64,000 nt of DNA from contig JAVBMX010000024.1 of the NCBI GenBank assembly GCA_031551885.1, positions 1 to 64,000 on the forward strand, given 5' to 3'. Source of the stretch: Frigididesulfovibrio sp031551885 (GTDB taxonomy: Bacteria > Desulfobacterota > Desulfovibrionia > Desulfovibrionales > Desulfovibrionaceae). Every line of letters starts with the position of its first letter. Position 1 is the first letter of the stretch. Below the pieces are notes generated by a model that was given only the letters and a program-made list of their open reading frames with translations, was not told where the DNA came from and ran no database searches. Position numbers and translations under genes: made by a program. Of the stretch, positions 8,074-17,554 are shown one piece after another.

Positions 8074-10350
8074 ATGGCCACGAAAATAGGCGTTTACTTC
8101 GACCAGTCCGCCATCGGCGGCGGTCTTGACGTGGAGTCCCTTGTCGAAGGGGTGGAAAACCGCTGGAGCGATCTCGCCCTGGTGGTCAAAGCCTTCCCTC
8201 AGCTCGCCGCGATCGCGGCCCGCGAAGAAATCGCGGCCGATGTCGAGGAAAACGAGCTCGACGGCGTGCTGCTCTGCGGCACTTCCCCGCGTGTGGACTG
8301 GGATCTATACCAATTCAACGGCGTGCAGGTCGAGCGAGTCTCCCTGCGCGAAGGCTGTGTTCTGGCCTACCAGAACCCCGACGGTTCCCCGCTTTCCGGC
8401 GACCCCGAGGAGGAAGCCCCGGAACTGTTGACCATGATGGCCGTGGACTACATCAACATGGGCATCATCAAGCTGCAGAAGAGCAACGTGCCCGCGCCCG
8501 AGCAGATGGAAAGCACCCGGCGCATCCTGGTGCTGGGCGGCGGCTGGACCGGTTTGACGGCGGCCAAAGCCGCCTCGGATGCCGGCCAGGAAGTTGTTCT
8601 GGTGGAAAAAGAAGCCCAATTGGGCGGCCGGGTGCTCAACCTGGTCAAAACCATCCCCCTGAAGGCCCCGCACACCGAAGCCCACGAAACCGGCATTGAA
8701 ACCAAAGTCGCCGCCGTGCAGGCCGACCCGAACATTACGGTGTACACCTCGGCCGCGCTCAAACGCCTTTCCGGCTCCCCCGGCTGCTACACCGCCGTGG
8801 TGGCCATGGCCTCCGGCGAGCAGAGCATCGAAATCGGCGCGGTGGTTCTGGCCACGGGCTGGTTGCCGCAGAATCCCTCGTTGCTCGCCCCGCTCGGCTA
8901 CGGCAAGAGCCCCAAAGTGCTTACGGCCGCCGAGTTTGAAAAGCTGGTCAAAAACGGCGAATGCGCCGCCAAGCGCGTGGCTTTCATTCTGAATACCGAG
9001 CTGTGCCGCCCCGCCTGTGACTGTGACGAGGAAGCCCCGGCCGAAGCCGTTACCGACAAGGCCGCGGCCGACCCGGCCGGCGACGAGGACGCCGCCTTCG
9101 TTTACGAAGATATGGAAAGCCCCCGCCACCTGTTGTACGCCAACTCCGTGGCGAGCGTGGTGGCCCTGAAACAGGCCGGCTACCTGGCCGACTCCGCCCC
9201 GGACGCCGTGGCCTATATCCTCTATAAAGACATGACCGTGCAGGGCATCCACGAGCGCTTTTACAAAGCCGCCCAGGACAAGCCCGGCGTGCTCCTGACC
9301 AAGGCCGACGTCACGGGCGTGGTCGAAGAGGACGGCCAACTGCTGGTCCGGGCCGAAAACACCCTCATCGGCGGCTCCATCGAACTGGCCGTTGATCTCG
9401 TGGTTCTGCCCACAGGCATGGTGCCCACCACGGCCAAAGAGCCGATCATGCAGTTCGAATACCGCCAGGGCCCGGCCTTCCCGGATCTCTCGCTGTTCGA
9501 CGGCTTCGCGGACTCCAACTACATCTGCTTTCCCTACGAGACGCGGCGCACCGGCGTCTACGCGGCCGGCTGCGTGCGCAGGCCCATGACCATGGACCTG
9601 GCCGAGGAAGACGCTTACGGCGCCGCCCTCAAAGCCATCCAGTGCATCGAGTCGGTCAACCGGGGCGTGGCCGTGCACCCGCGCTCGGGCGACCTTTCCT
9701 ACCCGGTGTTCAACTTCGTGCGCTGCACCCAGTGCAAGCGCTGCACCGAGGAATGCCCCTTCGGCGCCCTGGACGACGACGAAAAAGGCACGCCCAAGCC
9801 GAACCCGACACGCTGCCGGCGTTGCGGCACCTGCATGGGCGCCTGCCCCGAACGGGTCATCTCCTTCGCCACCTACAACGTCGACCAGATCGGCTCGATG
9901 ATTCGCGACATCAAGGTCCCCGACGACATGAAGAAGGGCGGCCCGCGCGTGGTCATTCTGGCCTGCGAAAACGACGCCTACCCGGCCTTCGACATGGCCG
10001 CCATGCGCGGCAAACCTTGGAGCCCCTACGTGCGGGTCATTCCGGTACGCTGCCTCGGCTCGGTCAACGCCATCTGGGTGGCCGACGCCATGAGCAAGGG
10101 CATCGACGGCGTGATGATGATGGGTTGCAAATACGGCGACGACTACCAGTGCCACTTTGTGAAGGGCTCGGAAATCTGCAACCGCCGCAAGGAAAACATC
10201 GCCGAAACCCTGAACCGCCTGGGTGTGGAGCCGGATCGCGTGGCCCAGTATCAGGTGGCCATCGACGAGTACGACAAGGTGCCTACGATGGTGGAAGAGT
10301 TCATGGCGATGATCTTTGAAAAGGGCCCCAACCCGTTCAAGGGTTACTAG
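8074..10350 (+). CDS. qmoB: Quinone-interacting membrane-bound oxidoreductase subunit QmoB
   Basis: A 758-residue fusion of an HdrA-like flavoprotein with a C-terminal MvhD-like domain. 'ILVLGGGWTGLTAAKAA' (about residue 150) binds FAD; 'CTQCKRCTEECPFGAL' and 'CRRCGTCMGACPERV' (residues about 550-600) bind two [4Fe-4S] clusters; the last 130 residues ('VVILACENDAYPAFDMA', 'VRCLGSVNAIW', 'GVMMMGCKYGDDYQCHF') match the MvhD delta-subunit type. The MvhD part is why electron bifurcation or confurcation has been discussed for Qmo in the literature. It partners with QmoA and QmoC. Confidence 0.95.
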   Translation: MATKIGVYFDQSAIGGGLDVESLVEGVENRWSDLALVVKAFPQLAAIAAREEIAADVEENELDGVLLCGTSPRVDWDLYQFNGVQVERVSLREGCVLAYQNPDGSPLSGDPEEEAPELLTMMAVDYINMGIIKLQKSNVPAPEQMESTRRILVLGGGWTGLTAAKAASDAGQEVVLVEKEAQLGGRVLNLVKTIPLKAPHTEAHETGIETKVAAVQADPNITVYTSAALKRLSGSPGCYTAVVAMASGEQSIEIGAVVLATGWLPQNPSLLAPLGYGKSPKVLTAAEFEKLVKNGECAAKRVAFILNTELCRPACDCDEEAPAEAVTDKAAADPAGDEDAAFVYEDMESPRHLLYANSVASVVALKQAGYLADSAPDAVAYILYKDMTVQGIHERFYKAAQDKPGVLLTKADVTGVVEEDGQLLVRAENTLIGGSIELAVDLVVLPTGMVPTTAKEPIMQFEYRQGPAFPDLSLFDGFADSNYICFPYETRRTGVYAAGCVRRPMTMDLAEEDAYGAALKAIQCIESVNRGVAVHPRSGDLSYPVFNFVRCTQCKRCTEECPFGALDDDEKGTPKPNPTRCRRCGTCMGACPERVISFATYNVDQIGSMIRDIKVPDDMKKGGPRVVILACENDAYPAFDMAAMRGKPWSPYVRVIPVRCLGSVNAIWVADAMSKGIDGVMMMGCKYGDDYQCHFVKGSEICNRRKENIAETLNRLGVEPDRVAQYQVAIDEYDKVPTMVEEFMAMIFEKGPNPFKGY

Positions 10351-10460
10351 AGCGGTTCACCCGCTCCGGCGGGCGCGGAAGCGAACGCCCGCTTGCGGGC
10401 TTGTTTCGAACTCTTTCAGCAATATGGTTCATAGGCAATTTCGAGAGGAAATTGTTCTAG
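10351..10460. repeat. TAGAGC...TCTAGG structured repeat between qmoB and qmoC
   Basis: The 122-base gap between qmoB and qmoC starts with TAGAGC right at the qmoB stop and ends in TCTAGG. It holds inverted repeats (CGCCCGC/GCGGGC region, CAATTTC/GAAATTG). A sequence of the same design follows the histidine kinase gene at 17429-17554. It may be a processing or attenuation element within the qmo message, or simply a repeat that landed there. Confidence 0.55.
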
Positions 10461-10472
10461 GAGGAGACGAAA

Positions 10473-11720
10473 ATGGCACAAAGCGTCAGAATCGAACCGG
10501 ATCTGCAATTCGTCCGGGAACTCCAGGCGGCCGGCGGGGAGTCCTTAAAAAAGTGCTACCAGTGCGCCACGTGCAGCGTGGCCTGCCCGATCTCGCCGGA
10601 AAGCAACCCTTACCCGCGCAAAGAAATGATCTGGGCGCAGTGGGGTCTGAAAGATAAACTCCTGTCCGACCCGGACATTTGGCTTTGCCACAACTGCGGC
10701 GGCTGCTCCGACCTTTGTCCCCGGGGGGCCAAGCCGGCCGACCTTATGTCCGCCATGCGCAACATGGCCTATAAAAACCTGGTGCCCTGCGCGTCCATGG
10801 GCACCTGGATGAGTTCGGCCAAGTTCCTGCCCATTCTCATCGGCATTCCGGCCGTTCTGTTCGGGCTGATCTGGTTCTGCGTGGCCAAGTTCAACCTCTG
10901 GGCGACCCTGGCCGATTCCGGCTTCTGGCTGTTCAAGTCCGAAGCCGCCCACGGCGTTCCTTACGGGGTGTTTAAGGCGGGGTCCTGGCTGCCCGAGGGC
11001 GAGATCGTTTTCGGCAAGCTTTTCTATGGCGACTTCACCATCGACCTGCTCTTCGGCCTGACCTTCTTGTTCATGCTCGCCACGTTCGTCACGGGCGTGC
11101 GCAACCTGATCAAGACCATCGGCCCCAAAGGCACGGTCATGCATCTGGGCAAAAAACGCTCGGGGCTGTGCTGCCTTATCGACGTGATCATTTCCGAAAT
11201 CGTCACCCACAAGAAGTTCGCGGACTGCGGCACCGAGTCGGAAAAAGCCACCCGTAAAATCGGGCATATGAGCCTGTTCTACGGCTTCATCTGCCTGGCC
11301 GTGGTCACGTCCATCGTGGCCGGCGGCCACTGGGTGGGGCGCATCCCCGGCCTGGAATTCCTGGCCCTGCATACGCCCATGCCGTTGCATCACCCGGTGA
11401 AGCTTCTGGCCATCGTGGGCACCCTGCTCCTGCTCGGCGGCCTGACCCTGCTGACCATCCGCCGCAAGAGCCTGGACCCGACCAAGCAGACCTCCAGCTT
11501 CTACGATTGGTATCTGCTCGGGGTGATCTGGGTCGTGGGCCTGACGGGCCTCGGCAGCATGCTGCTGCGTTTGGCCGACATCGCGCCCCTGGCCTACTTT
11601 GTGTACTACCTGCACCTGGTTTCGGTGTTCATGCTGTTCGCGTACCTGCCGTGGTCCAAGTTGGGCCACCTGGTGTACCGCACGGCGGCCCTGACCTATG
11701 TCCGCTGGATGGGCCGCTGA
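10473..11720 (+). CDS. qmoC: Quinone-interacting membrane-bound oxidoreductase subunit QmoC
   Basis: A 415-residue membrane anchor of the Qmo complex, fusing HdrC-like and heme b (HdrE/NarI-like) parts. The N-terminus carries 'CYQCATCSVACP' and 'CHNCGGCSDLCPRGAKPADLM', two [4Fe-4S] sites. From about residue 120 onward there are six hydrophobic segments with histidines ('GHMSLFYGFICL', 'HTPMPLHHPVKLL', 'YYLHLVSVFMLFAYLPWSKLGH') expected to ligate heme b and bind menaquinone. It has an AGGAGGAG ribosome site. It lies 122 bases after qmoB, a longer gap than elsewhere in the operon. Confidence 0.95.
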   Translation: MAQSVRIEPDLQFVRELQAAGGESLKKCYQCATCSVACPISPESNPYPRKEMIWAQWGLKDKLLSDPDIWLCHNCGGCSDLCPRGAKPADLMSAMRNMAYKNLVPCASMGTWMSSAKFLPILIGIPAVLFGLIWFCVAKFNLWATLADSGFWLFKSEAAHGVPYGVFKAGSWLPEGEIVFGKLFYGDFTIDLLFGLTFLFMLATFVTGVRNLIKTIGPKGTVMHLGKKRSGLCCLIDVIISEIVTHKKFADCGTESEKATRKIGHMSLFYGFICLAVVTSIVAGGHWVGRIPGLEFLALHTPMPLHHPVKLLAIVGTLLLLGGLTLLTIRRKSLDPTKQTSSFYDWYLLGVIWVVGLTGLGSMLLRLADIAPLAYFVYYLHLVSVFMLFAYLPWSKLGHLVYRTAALTYVRWMGR

Positions 11721-11799
11721 TTTCGGCGGCGTTGTGAAACACGAAGAGCGCATCCGCTCATAAAAGAAGCTCATAAAGAAGCTACTGATGGAGGCTCAC

Positions 11800-12549
11800 A
11801 TGTCCGACAATGACCGCAGAGTGTTTCCCATGGAGTCGGCCCTTGGCGTGGTGACCGGCAAAGGCGGCGGCGAAGTGCTTGATTTCCTTGGGTACGCCGT
11901 GCAGCGCGAAATCTGTGACTGCGCCAGACCGGCCGTCGCTCCGGCCGTGAAAGGCTGGCTTTACAGCCTGAACCCCGACTTCTTCAGCATTTCCGTCGAT
12001 GAAGGCATGGACTACGAAGCCTGGGTGATCCAGCAAAAGAAAAAACTGGGCGATCACTTTTCCGTCGAGCCCATGCCCGCCCACGAGGTCGAAGGCATCA
12101 ACGCCTTGCTCGACTCCATTGAGTCGGCCGAAACCGATGCCGAAGACGGCAAAGCCCTGGCCGAGGCCGCCCAAGCCGAACTGAAAGCCCTGGCCCCCTT
12201 CAAATCCAAGGCCGCCGACCTGGAAAAAAAGGTCGCCCAACTGGAAGAAAAGAACAAAGCCCTGACCGAAGAAGCCTCCAAGCTCAAGGCCGAGCTGGCA
12301 GGCTATTCCGGCAAGGTGGCCATCAATGAAAAAGACCTCGAGCAAAGCGTGAAGGATCTCGTCTCCCGCGCGGTCAAAGACGCCCTGGCCTCCCTGCCGG
12401 TGGCCGCCGCCGGCGCGGGCGTCGCAGCGGCTTCCGGAGAAGCGGCCGCCGCGGCTCCGGCCGGTTTTGACGACGGCGCCACTGTGGCCCCGCCGGACGA
12501 CTTCGGTTTCGGCTCTTCAGGCGCGAGCGGCGACGGCTTCGGCTTCTAA
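11800..12549 (+). CDS. qmoD: QmoD-like protein of the qmo operon
   Basis: A 249-residue soluble protein 79 bases after qmoC, in the place where Desulfovibrio genomes carry qmoD. The first 100 residues look globular with a 'CDCARP' pair. Residues about 110-170 are a coiled coil ('ADLEKKVAQLEEKNKALTEE'), and the end is low-complexity Ala/Gly/Phe ('GFGSSGASGDGFGF'). No cofactor motif is obvious. Its exact role is not established; position argues for assembly or stability of Qmo or for a link to APS reductase. The start MSDNDRR is preferred for its GGAGG site. Confidence 0.8.
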   Translation: MSDNDRRVFPMESALGVVTGKGGGEVLDFLGYAVQREICDCARPAVAPAVKGWLYSLNPDFFSISVDEGMDYEAWVIQQKKKLGDHFSVEPMPAHEVEGINALLDSIESAETDAEDGKALAEAAQAELKALAPFKSKAADLEKKVAQLEEKNKALTEEASKLKAELAGYSGKVAINEKDLEQSVKDLVSRAVKDALASLPVAAAGAGVAAASGEAAAAAPAGFDDGATVAPPDDFGFGSSGASGDGFGF

Positions 12550-12598
12550 AAATAGCCTTTGCACAACGTCTTCTCGCTCCTTCGGTTCTCATCCACGT

Positions 12599-12646
12599 AA
12601 CCTCCCGGTACGGTCTCCGCCGTGCCGGGAGGTTTTCGACTTTTTT
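12599..12646 (+). terminator. Rho-independent terminator of the qmo operon
   Basis: CCTCCCGGTACGG pairs with CCGTGCCGGGAGG (one G-U), flanked by AA/TT, and is followed by TTTTCGACTTTTTT. It ends the qmo operon. No gene is supported between here and 13010. Confidence 0.9.
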
Positions 12647-12902
12647 CGTTTTCCCGGTGAGTCACATGCCGATTGGACGCCCAAACGCCTCACCCCGAGT
12701 GCCGGCATATCTCTTTCCACATGATAACCGGCGCGCGACGCTGGAGCCGGCCCGCGCCGGCCGCCGGCAACGGTTTGCCTCCGCATGAAAACGAAGCATT
12801 TCGACCTGCGGACGCGCGCCCGCGCCGGTCTGTCGGAGGGGGAAAACTCCTTCCAAGGGGATTCCGGGGCCCTCCGATCCGCGTCCCTCTTGCCCCTCAC
12901 CA

Positions 12903-12930
12903 TTGACATGACAGGATATCGTGCAATAAT
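12903..12930 (+). promoter_or_regulatory. Predicted sigma-70 promoter for the binding-protein/kinase cluster
   Basis: TTGACA (12903-12908) and AATAAT (12925-12930) with a 16-base spacer, about 80 bases ahead of the first binding-protein gene. Eleven of twelve bases match consensus. Confidence 0.65.
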
Positions 12931-13010
12931 AAGTCGGCGGACCTGTCGCCTCTTATCTATATTGAGGGGCGCGTCCCAAATACGTTCGTATCGCCCACGA
13001 GAGGAACGAT

Positions 13011-13814
13011 ATGGCCCTTTCATTTCACCGACGTTTTCATCTGATCGCTCTTGTCGCGCCGGCGCTGGCGTTCGCGACATGGCTTTTGATCGGAAGCCTG
13101 CCCGCCTCGGCCGCCGAGACGGGCAAACTTCGCGTTGCGGTGGAAAACTCGTACAGGCCCTTTGCCTATACCGATGAAACAGGAAGGCTCACCGGGTTCG
13201 ACGTGGAAATCGCCGAGCGTATCTGCGCCGAGCTGAATCGGGACTGTGAAATCATCGCCATGCCCTTCGACACCATCATCCCTTCCGTCGCGAGGGGAGA
13301 CATCGACATCGGCGCCTTGGGCCTCGGCATCACCCACGAACGAAAACAGATGGTCGACTTCACCGACCATTACTTCCGCTCCCAGAGCATCTTCATCGAG
13401 AAGCCGGGAACCGTGAAAAACCTTTCGGCCGAAGGTATGGCGGGCAAACGGGTCGGCGCGCAGCCGGGTTCCCTTCAAGAGGAGCACCTGCGAAAGACCT
13501 ACGGCCCGCATATCTCTCTCGAGCTCACGCCCGACTTTGAGCAGCTTTTTAAAAATTTGCAGGCCGGCCGCACGGACATCATTTTTGTGGATGGTCTGCC
13601 CGGCTATACCGTGCTGAAGTCGCCGCTGGGGGACGGGCTTGAGACCCTCGGCCCCCCGATACCCGACAATATCGTTTCCACTTCGGCGCACATGATTGTT
13701 CCCAAAGGGCGTCCGGAGCTGCTTCAGGGGATCAACAAAGCCATCATGGAAATCGTCCGCAGCGGAGAATATGCGAAAATAAATCGTAAATATTTTGAAT
13801 TCAACGTATACTGA
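13011..13814 (+). CDS. Periplasmic amino-acid-type substrate-binding protein (SBP family 3)
   Basis: A 267-residue exported protein. A signal peptide covers about residues 1-35, ending in 'LPASAAE'. The mature part has the family 3 binding-protein pattern: 'LRVAVENSYRPFAYTDETG' at its start, 'GFDVEIAERICAEL', 'IPSVARGDIDIGALGLGITHERKQMVDFTDHY' (the Arg usually grips the ligand carboxylate) and 'GKRVGAQPGSLQE'. Usually these feed ABC importers, but no permease or ATPase gene is present. The next gene is a paralogue and then comes a sensor kinase, so ligand sensing is a reasonable inference. A GAGAGGA site precedes the ATG. Confidence 0.85.
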   Translation: MALSFHRRFHLIALVAPALAFATWLLIGSLPASAAETGKLRVAVENSYRPFAYTDETGRLTGFDVEIAERICAELNRDCEIIAMPFDTIIPSVARGDIDIGALGLGITHERKQMVDFTDHYFRSQSIFIEKPGTVKNLSAEGMAGKRVGAQPGSLQEEHLRKTYGPHISLELTPDFEQLFKNLQAGRTDIIFVDGLPGYTVLKSPLGDGLETLGPPIPDNIVSTSAHMIVPKGRPELLQGINKAIMEIVRSGEYAKINRKYFEFNVY

Positions 13815-13870
13815 ACAGCATCCGAGCGATTGTCACCCAGGCGGTCGATATGACGCCGGGAGGGGGAACC

Positions 13871-14620
13871 ATGCGCTTTCTACTCATTCTTTTGCTTCTT
13901 TCGCTCTCGGTGCCGTCTTTCGCCGCCGAGCCGCCGCTTCGCGTGGCCGTCGACGCGCAATACCCGCCTTTCGGCTACCGCGAGAAAGCCGGCAACCTGG
14001 CGGGCTTTGATGTGGACATCGCCGTGGCCCTGTGCTCGGAGATGCGGCGCGAATGCCTCATCAGCGGAATGGAGTTCGACGACATTCTGCCCGCGCTCAT
14101 CCGGGGCGAGATCGACATCGCCGTGGCCGGCATGGGCAACACCCCCGAACGCGCCCGGCAAATCAATTTCACCGACAGGTACTACCGTTCACACAGCTTC
14201 TTCATCAAAGCGGAAGGCACAAAGGTGAACATCTCGCCCGAAGGATTGGCCGGCAAGTCCGTGGGGGTGCAGTCGGGCTCGGCTCAAGAGGAATATGTGA
14301 AAAGAACCTTTCCGCAAGCCATCCTGGTTCCCACTCCATCTTTTGTGGGCATGATGGGCGACCTGAAAAACGGCAAAGTCTCTCTGGCCATTTCCGAAGG
14401 GCTGCCCGCCTTCGCGTACCTGAAAACGGAGGAAGGCGCCGGCCTGGAAACCGTGGGAACCCCCATTCAGGATCCCCTGCTCACCGGCCCTTCGTACATT
14501 GCGGTGTCCAAAAAATTTCCACAACTCGTTCCCACTTTGAATCGCGCCCTGGACGCCATCAGGCGGAGCGGCGAATATGCGCGGATAAACAGAAAATACT
14601 TTGACTTCAACATATACTGA
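13871..14620 (+). CDS. Second periplasmic substrate-binding protein, paralogue of the preceding gene
   Basis: A 249-residue protein with a signal peptide ('FLLILLLLSLSVPSFAAEP'). It follows the same family 3 pattern as its neighbour: 'LRVAVDAQYPPFGYREKAG', 'GFDVDIAVALCSEMRRE', 'GEIDIAVAGMGNTPERARQINFTDRY'. Both proteins end almost identically ('INRKYFEFNVY' / 'INRKYFDFNIY'), so they arose by duplication. The start at 13871 is chosen because of GGGAGGGGG upstream and the signal peptide; the frame opens at 13850. It lies 56 bases after its paralogue and 111 before the kinase. Confidence 0.85.
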   Translation: MRFLLILLLLSLSVPSFAAEPPLRVAVDAQYPPFGYREKAGNLAGFDVDIAVALCSEMRRECLISGMEFDDILPALIRGEIDIAVAGMGNTPERARQINFTDRYYRSHSFFIKAEGTKVNISPEGLAGKSVGVQSGSAQEEYVKRTFPQAILVPTPSFVGMMGDLKNGKVSLAISEGLPAFAYLKTEEGAGLETVGTPIQDPLLTGPSYIAVSKKFPQLVPTLNRALDAIRRSGEYARINRKYFDFNIY

Positions 14621-14731
14621 GTCTTCCACGATTGCGACGACGTCGGATTTTGACGCGACGGGAGCCGATGCAGGCCTCCCGTGTTCGCGCTTTCCCGGCC
14701 TCCCGCAAACGTTGATACCCTCCGGAGCATC

Positions 14732-17428
14732 ATGAACCCGCGGAACGGCGCGCCCCCACCCAAACGGGGGTCTTTCAGGCTTTCCATCTCTTTTTTTCTG
14801 GCGCTTGTCTCCGGCGCTTTTCTTGTGATGTTCCTATGGACCAGCAGAGACAACCTCAACAATATCGACACGATCGCCCGCCTATCGTCGGACATTGAGC
14901 AAAAAAGCCTGCCCGATCTGCTGCAAAACCAGCGCACCTTCATCCATATCGCGAGCCTTCGCCGCAACGCCGAAGTCGCCTACGTGACTGAAGATCCCGC
15001 GCTGCGGCGTTCCGCCCGGATCAATGCCCAGGCCATGGCCGCGGAATCCGTATTCGAGCGGGATCCGGAATTTTACAGCGCCGTGCAGGACGCCGCGGCC
15101 ATGATCACGACCCTGGCCAAACGCAGAGACGCGGCCCAGACCGAACGGGTCACGCTGTATCTGATTGCGCTGGACATCGCCGACCTTCTCCTGGCCGTCG
15201 AAGCCGTCGAGCGGAACCCGGATGTGGAAGCCCTGCGCCGGTATCGGACGCTTTTCCTCGACGCCGAATCCGACGTGCCGGCCCCTCCGGGAGAAGAACG
15301 TCGTATCATCGTTGATGCCTACTGCCGCAGTGCGTCTGGAACAGATACCGCCATGCTGGCCCGCTGCGATCACCTGCGCGGGCTGCTGAACGACTACGCC
15401 ACCGTTTGGCGGCGCTATACGGAACGCAAGCGCGAGGCCGAGGAACTCTGGCACGATGTGGATGCGGCGCTTCGCGAGCTGCGCGACCGAATCGGCACCG
15501 GCTCCGAAGCGGCCAGCGCGGAGTCTCTCGCGGCAATCAAACGTTCGGCCATGGACGCCCACGATCGGGCGCGCTTCATCTTTGCGGGCGGCATTGCCGC
15601 GCTGGTTCTGTACCTTTTGCTCCTGCACAAGGTCATCGTGGGCCCGCTCAAGTGGACGACGAAAAAACTCGGCGAAATCCAGCAGGGCGACCTACAGGTG
15701 AAGATGCCGCCCATCCACATCAGGGAATTGGCGGAAGTGGCGGATCTTTTGGATCGCTTCAGCGCCCACCTGGGTGAATTGTATCGTCATACCTCGCAGC
15801 TGGAAGAAGATTCTGCCGGCAAGCGTGACTTGGAAACGATCATGCGGGCCGTGTTCCAGGCCTCGCCCGACGGCTATGTGATCTGGAATGCCGACGGCAG
15901 CCTGGAAGTGGCCAGCCCCGGTTTTCTTTCCCTGATTGAAGCCCCGGATACGGAGCGGGTTCGGGCGGACATGGACGGATTCGGCCTTCCGCCGCAGGAG
16001 GCGCGTCAGGAGGTTTGCCGATTGGTGTTGACCGAAGGTCTGCGCCGCGAAGAGTTCACCTTCCGCACCCTGACGGGCGACCCCCGCCCCTGCGAGCTGA
16101 CCCGGATGTGCATCCAGCTGCACGACCGTCGGCTGGTGCTCGACTACGTGCGCGACATGCGCGGCCAGAAGCATGCCGAAGAAACCCTGCGCCAAGCCAA
16201 AGAACAGGCGGAAGTCGCCACCAGAGCCAAAAGCGAATTCCTGGCCCGCATGAGCCATGAAATTCGTACGCCCATGAACGGCGTGCTGGGCCTCACCCAT
16301 CTGGCTCTGAATTCCAACCCCCCGCAGGAGCAACACCAGTTCCTGACCAAAATTGAAGCTTCGGCCAAAATCCTGCTCGGGGTCATCAACGATATTCTTG
16401 ATTTTTCCAAGATCGAGAGCGGCAACATGCGGCTTGAACGGGCGCCGTTCTCTCTGGATGAGATGCTTACCACCCTGCGGGCGCTTTTCCAGTCCGAGGC
16501 GGACGCCAAGCATTTGGACTTCGTTCTGGAACGCGACCCCGAAATTCCCTCCATACTTGTGGGCGACTCGCTACGTATTTCTCAGGTGCTGCTCAACCTC
16601 TGCGGCAACGCCTTCAAATTTACGGAAAAAGGTGGGGTGACCCTGTCCATTTGCCGTCAAGCGGACACCCCCGAAGGCGCGCGCCTGCGCTTCGCCGTCG
16701 GCGACACCGGCGTGGGCATGAGCCGGATGCAGATCTCCGGGTTGTTCCGCCCCTTTGCCCAGGCCGACGTTTCCACCACCCGTAAGTATGGGGGAACCGG
16801 CCTCGGCCTGATCATTTCCAAGCTGCTGGTGGAAGAAATGGGCGGCCGCCTTGAGGTGGAAAGCACGCCGGGGCGCGGCAGTCTTTTCAGCTTTGAGCTG
16901 CTTCTGCCGGTTCCCGCTCCGAGCGCCCTACGGGAGCAGTCCGATTCCCGCGATGCGGAGCTTCCCGACATCACCGGGCGACGGGTGTTGCTGGTCGAAG
17001 ACAACGAGATCAACCGGGAAATCGCCGTGGCCCTGCTGGCCGAACTGGGCGTGCAGACCATCGCCGCCGTCAACGGCGAAGACGCCCTCGACCTGCTCAC
17101 GAGCGAAACGGTGGACGGCATCCTGATGGATATCCAGATGCCGGTCATGGACGGCCTCACGGCCACACGGCTTCTGCGTACAAAAGGCCGCCTTGAGGTG
17201 CGCGATCTGCCGATCATCGCCATGACCGCCCACGCCATGCAGGAAGACCGCGACAAAAGCCTGGCCGCCGGTATGGACGACCATATCACCAAGCCCATCG
17301 ATATTCGGGAGCTCAGGGCAAAGCTCGCGTTCCACCTGGGCAGGCAGCGAGAAACCCCGCAACCGCAGGAATTTCCCGACGAGGCTTCACCCGAGGATTG
17401 CCCCGACCTCGTGCTCGATCACGCTTAG
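14732..17428 (+). CDS. Membrane hybrid histidine kinase with receiver domain
   Basis: A protein of about 898 residues. A first membrane span lies near residues 15-37, a helical periplasmic sensor covers about 40-280, a second span about 285-305 ('FIFAGGIAALVLYLLLLHKV'), then a HAMP linker, a PAS-like region (about 370-490), HisKA with 'MSHEIRTPMNGVLG' (phosphorylated His near 509), the ATPase with 'NLCGNAFKFTEKGG', 'DTGVGM' and 'GTGLGL', and a C-terminal receiver with 'LMDIQMPVMDG' (Asp near 799) and a 'TKP' switch lysine. No output regulator gene adjoins. The ATG at 14732 has GGAG five bases upstream; a GTG at 14681 is the alternative. The two binding proteins upstream may present ligand to the periplasmic domain. 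Confidence 0.9.
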   Translation: MNPRNGAPPPKRGSFRLSISFFLALVSGAFLVMFLWTSRDNLNNIDTIARLSSDIEQKSLPDLLQNQRTFIHIASLRRNAEVAYVTEDPALRRSARINAQAMAAESVFERDPEFYSAVQDAAAMITTLAKRRDAAQTERVTLYLIALDIADLLLAVEAVERNPDVEALRRYRTLFLDAESDVPAPPGEERRIIVDAYCRSASGTDTAMLARCDHLRGLLNDYATVWRRYTERKREAEELWHDVDAALRELRDRIGTGSEAASAESLAAIKRSAMDAHDRARFIFAGGIAALVLYLLLLHKVIVGPLKWTTKKLGEIQQGDLQVKMPPIHIRELAEVADLLDRFSAHLGELYRHTSQLEEDSAGKRDLETIMRAVFQASPDGYVIWNADGSLEVASPGFLSLIEAPDTERVRADMDGFGLPPQEARQEVCRLVLTEGLRREEFTFRTLTGDPRPCELTRMCIQLHDRRLVLDYVRDMRGQKHAEETLRQAKEQAEVATRAKSEFLARMSHEIRTPMNGVLGLTHLALNSNPPQEQHQFLTKIEASAKILLGVINDILDFSKIESGNMRLERAPFSLDEMLTTLRALFQSEADAKHLDFVLERDPEIPSILVGDSLRISQVLLNLCGNAFKFTEKGGVTLSICRQADTPEGARLRFAVGDTGVGMSRMQISGLFRPFAQADVSTTRKYGGTGLGLIISKLLVEEMGGRLEVESTPGRGSLFSFELLLPVPAPSALREQSDSRDAELPDITGRRVLLVEDNEINREIAVALLAELGVQTIAAVNGEDALDLLTSETVDGILMDIQMPVMDGLTATRLLRTKGRLEVRDLPIIAMTAHAMQEDRDKSLAAGMDDHITKPIDIRELRAKLAFHLGRQRETPQPQEFPDEASPEDCPDLVLDHA

Positions 17429-17554
17429 AGCATTTTACCTTTGTAAAATGACTTTCAAACCGTAGAGCTGAAAGACGGAAAACGCGCCCGCAAGCGGGCG
17501 GGCGCTTACGCGCTCGCCAGAGCAAATCAACTTTTCAAAGTTAATTTGCTCTAG
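17429..17554. repeat. TAGAGC...GCTCTAGG structured repeat
   Basis: It begins TAGAGC at the kinase stop and ends in GCTCTAGG. It holds a GCCCGC/GCGGGC hairpin and a terminal palindrome at 17519-17552 (AGAGCAAAT...ATTTGCTCT). It has the same design as 10351-10460. It may act as a terminator for the kinase gene, although it lacks a clear T tract. Confidence 0.55.

Noticed and set aside
12673..13177. Short plus-strand frames in the gap between qmoD and the first binding-protein gene
   Set aside because: They cross the terminator and the predicted promoter, lack ribosome sites and have Arg/Pro-rich composition.
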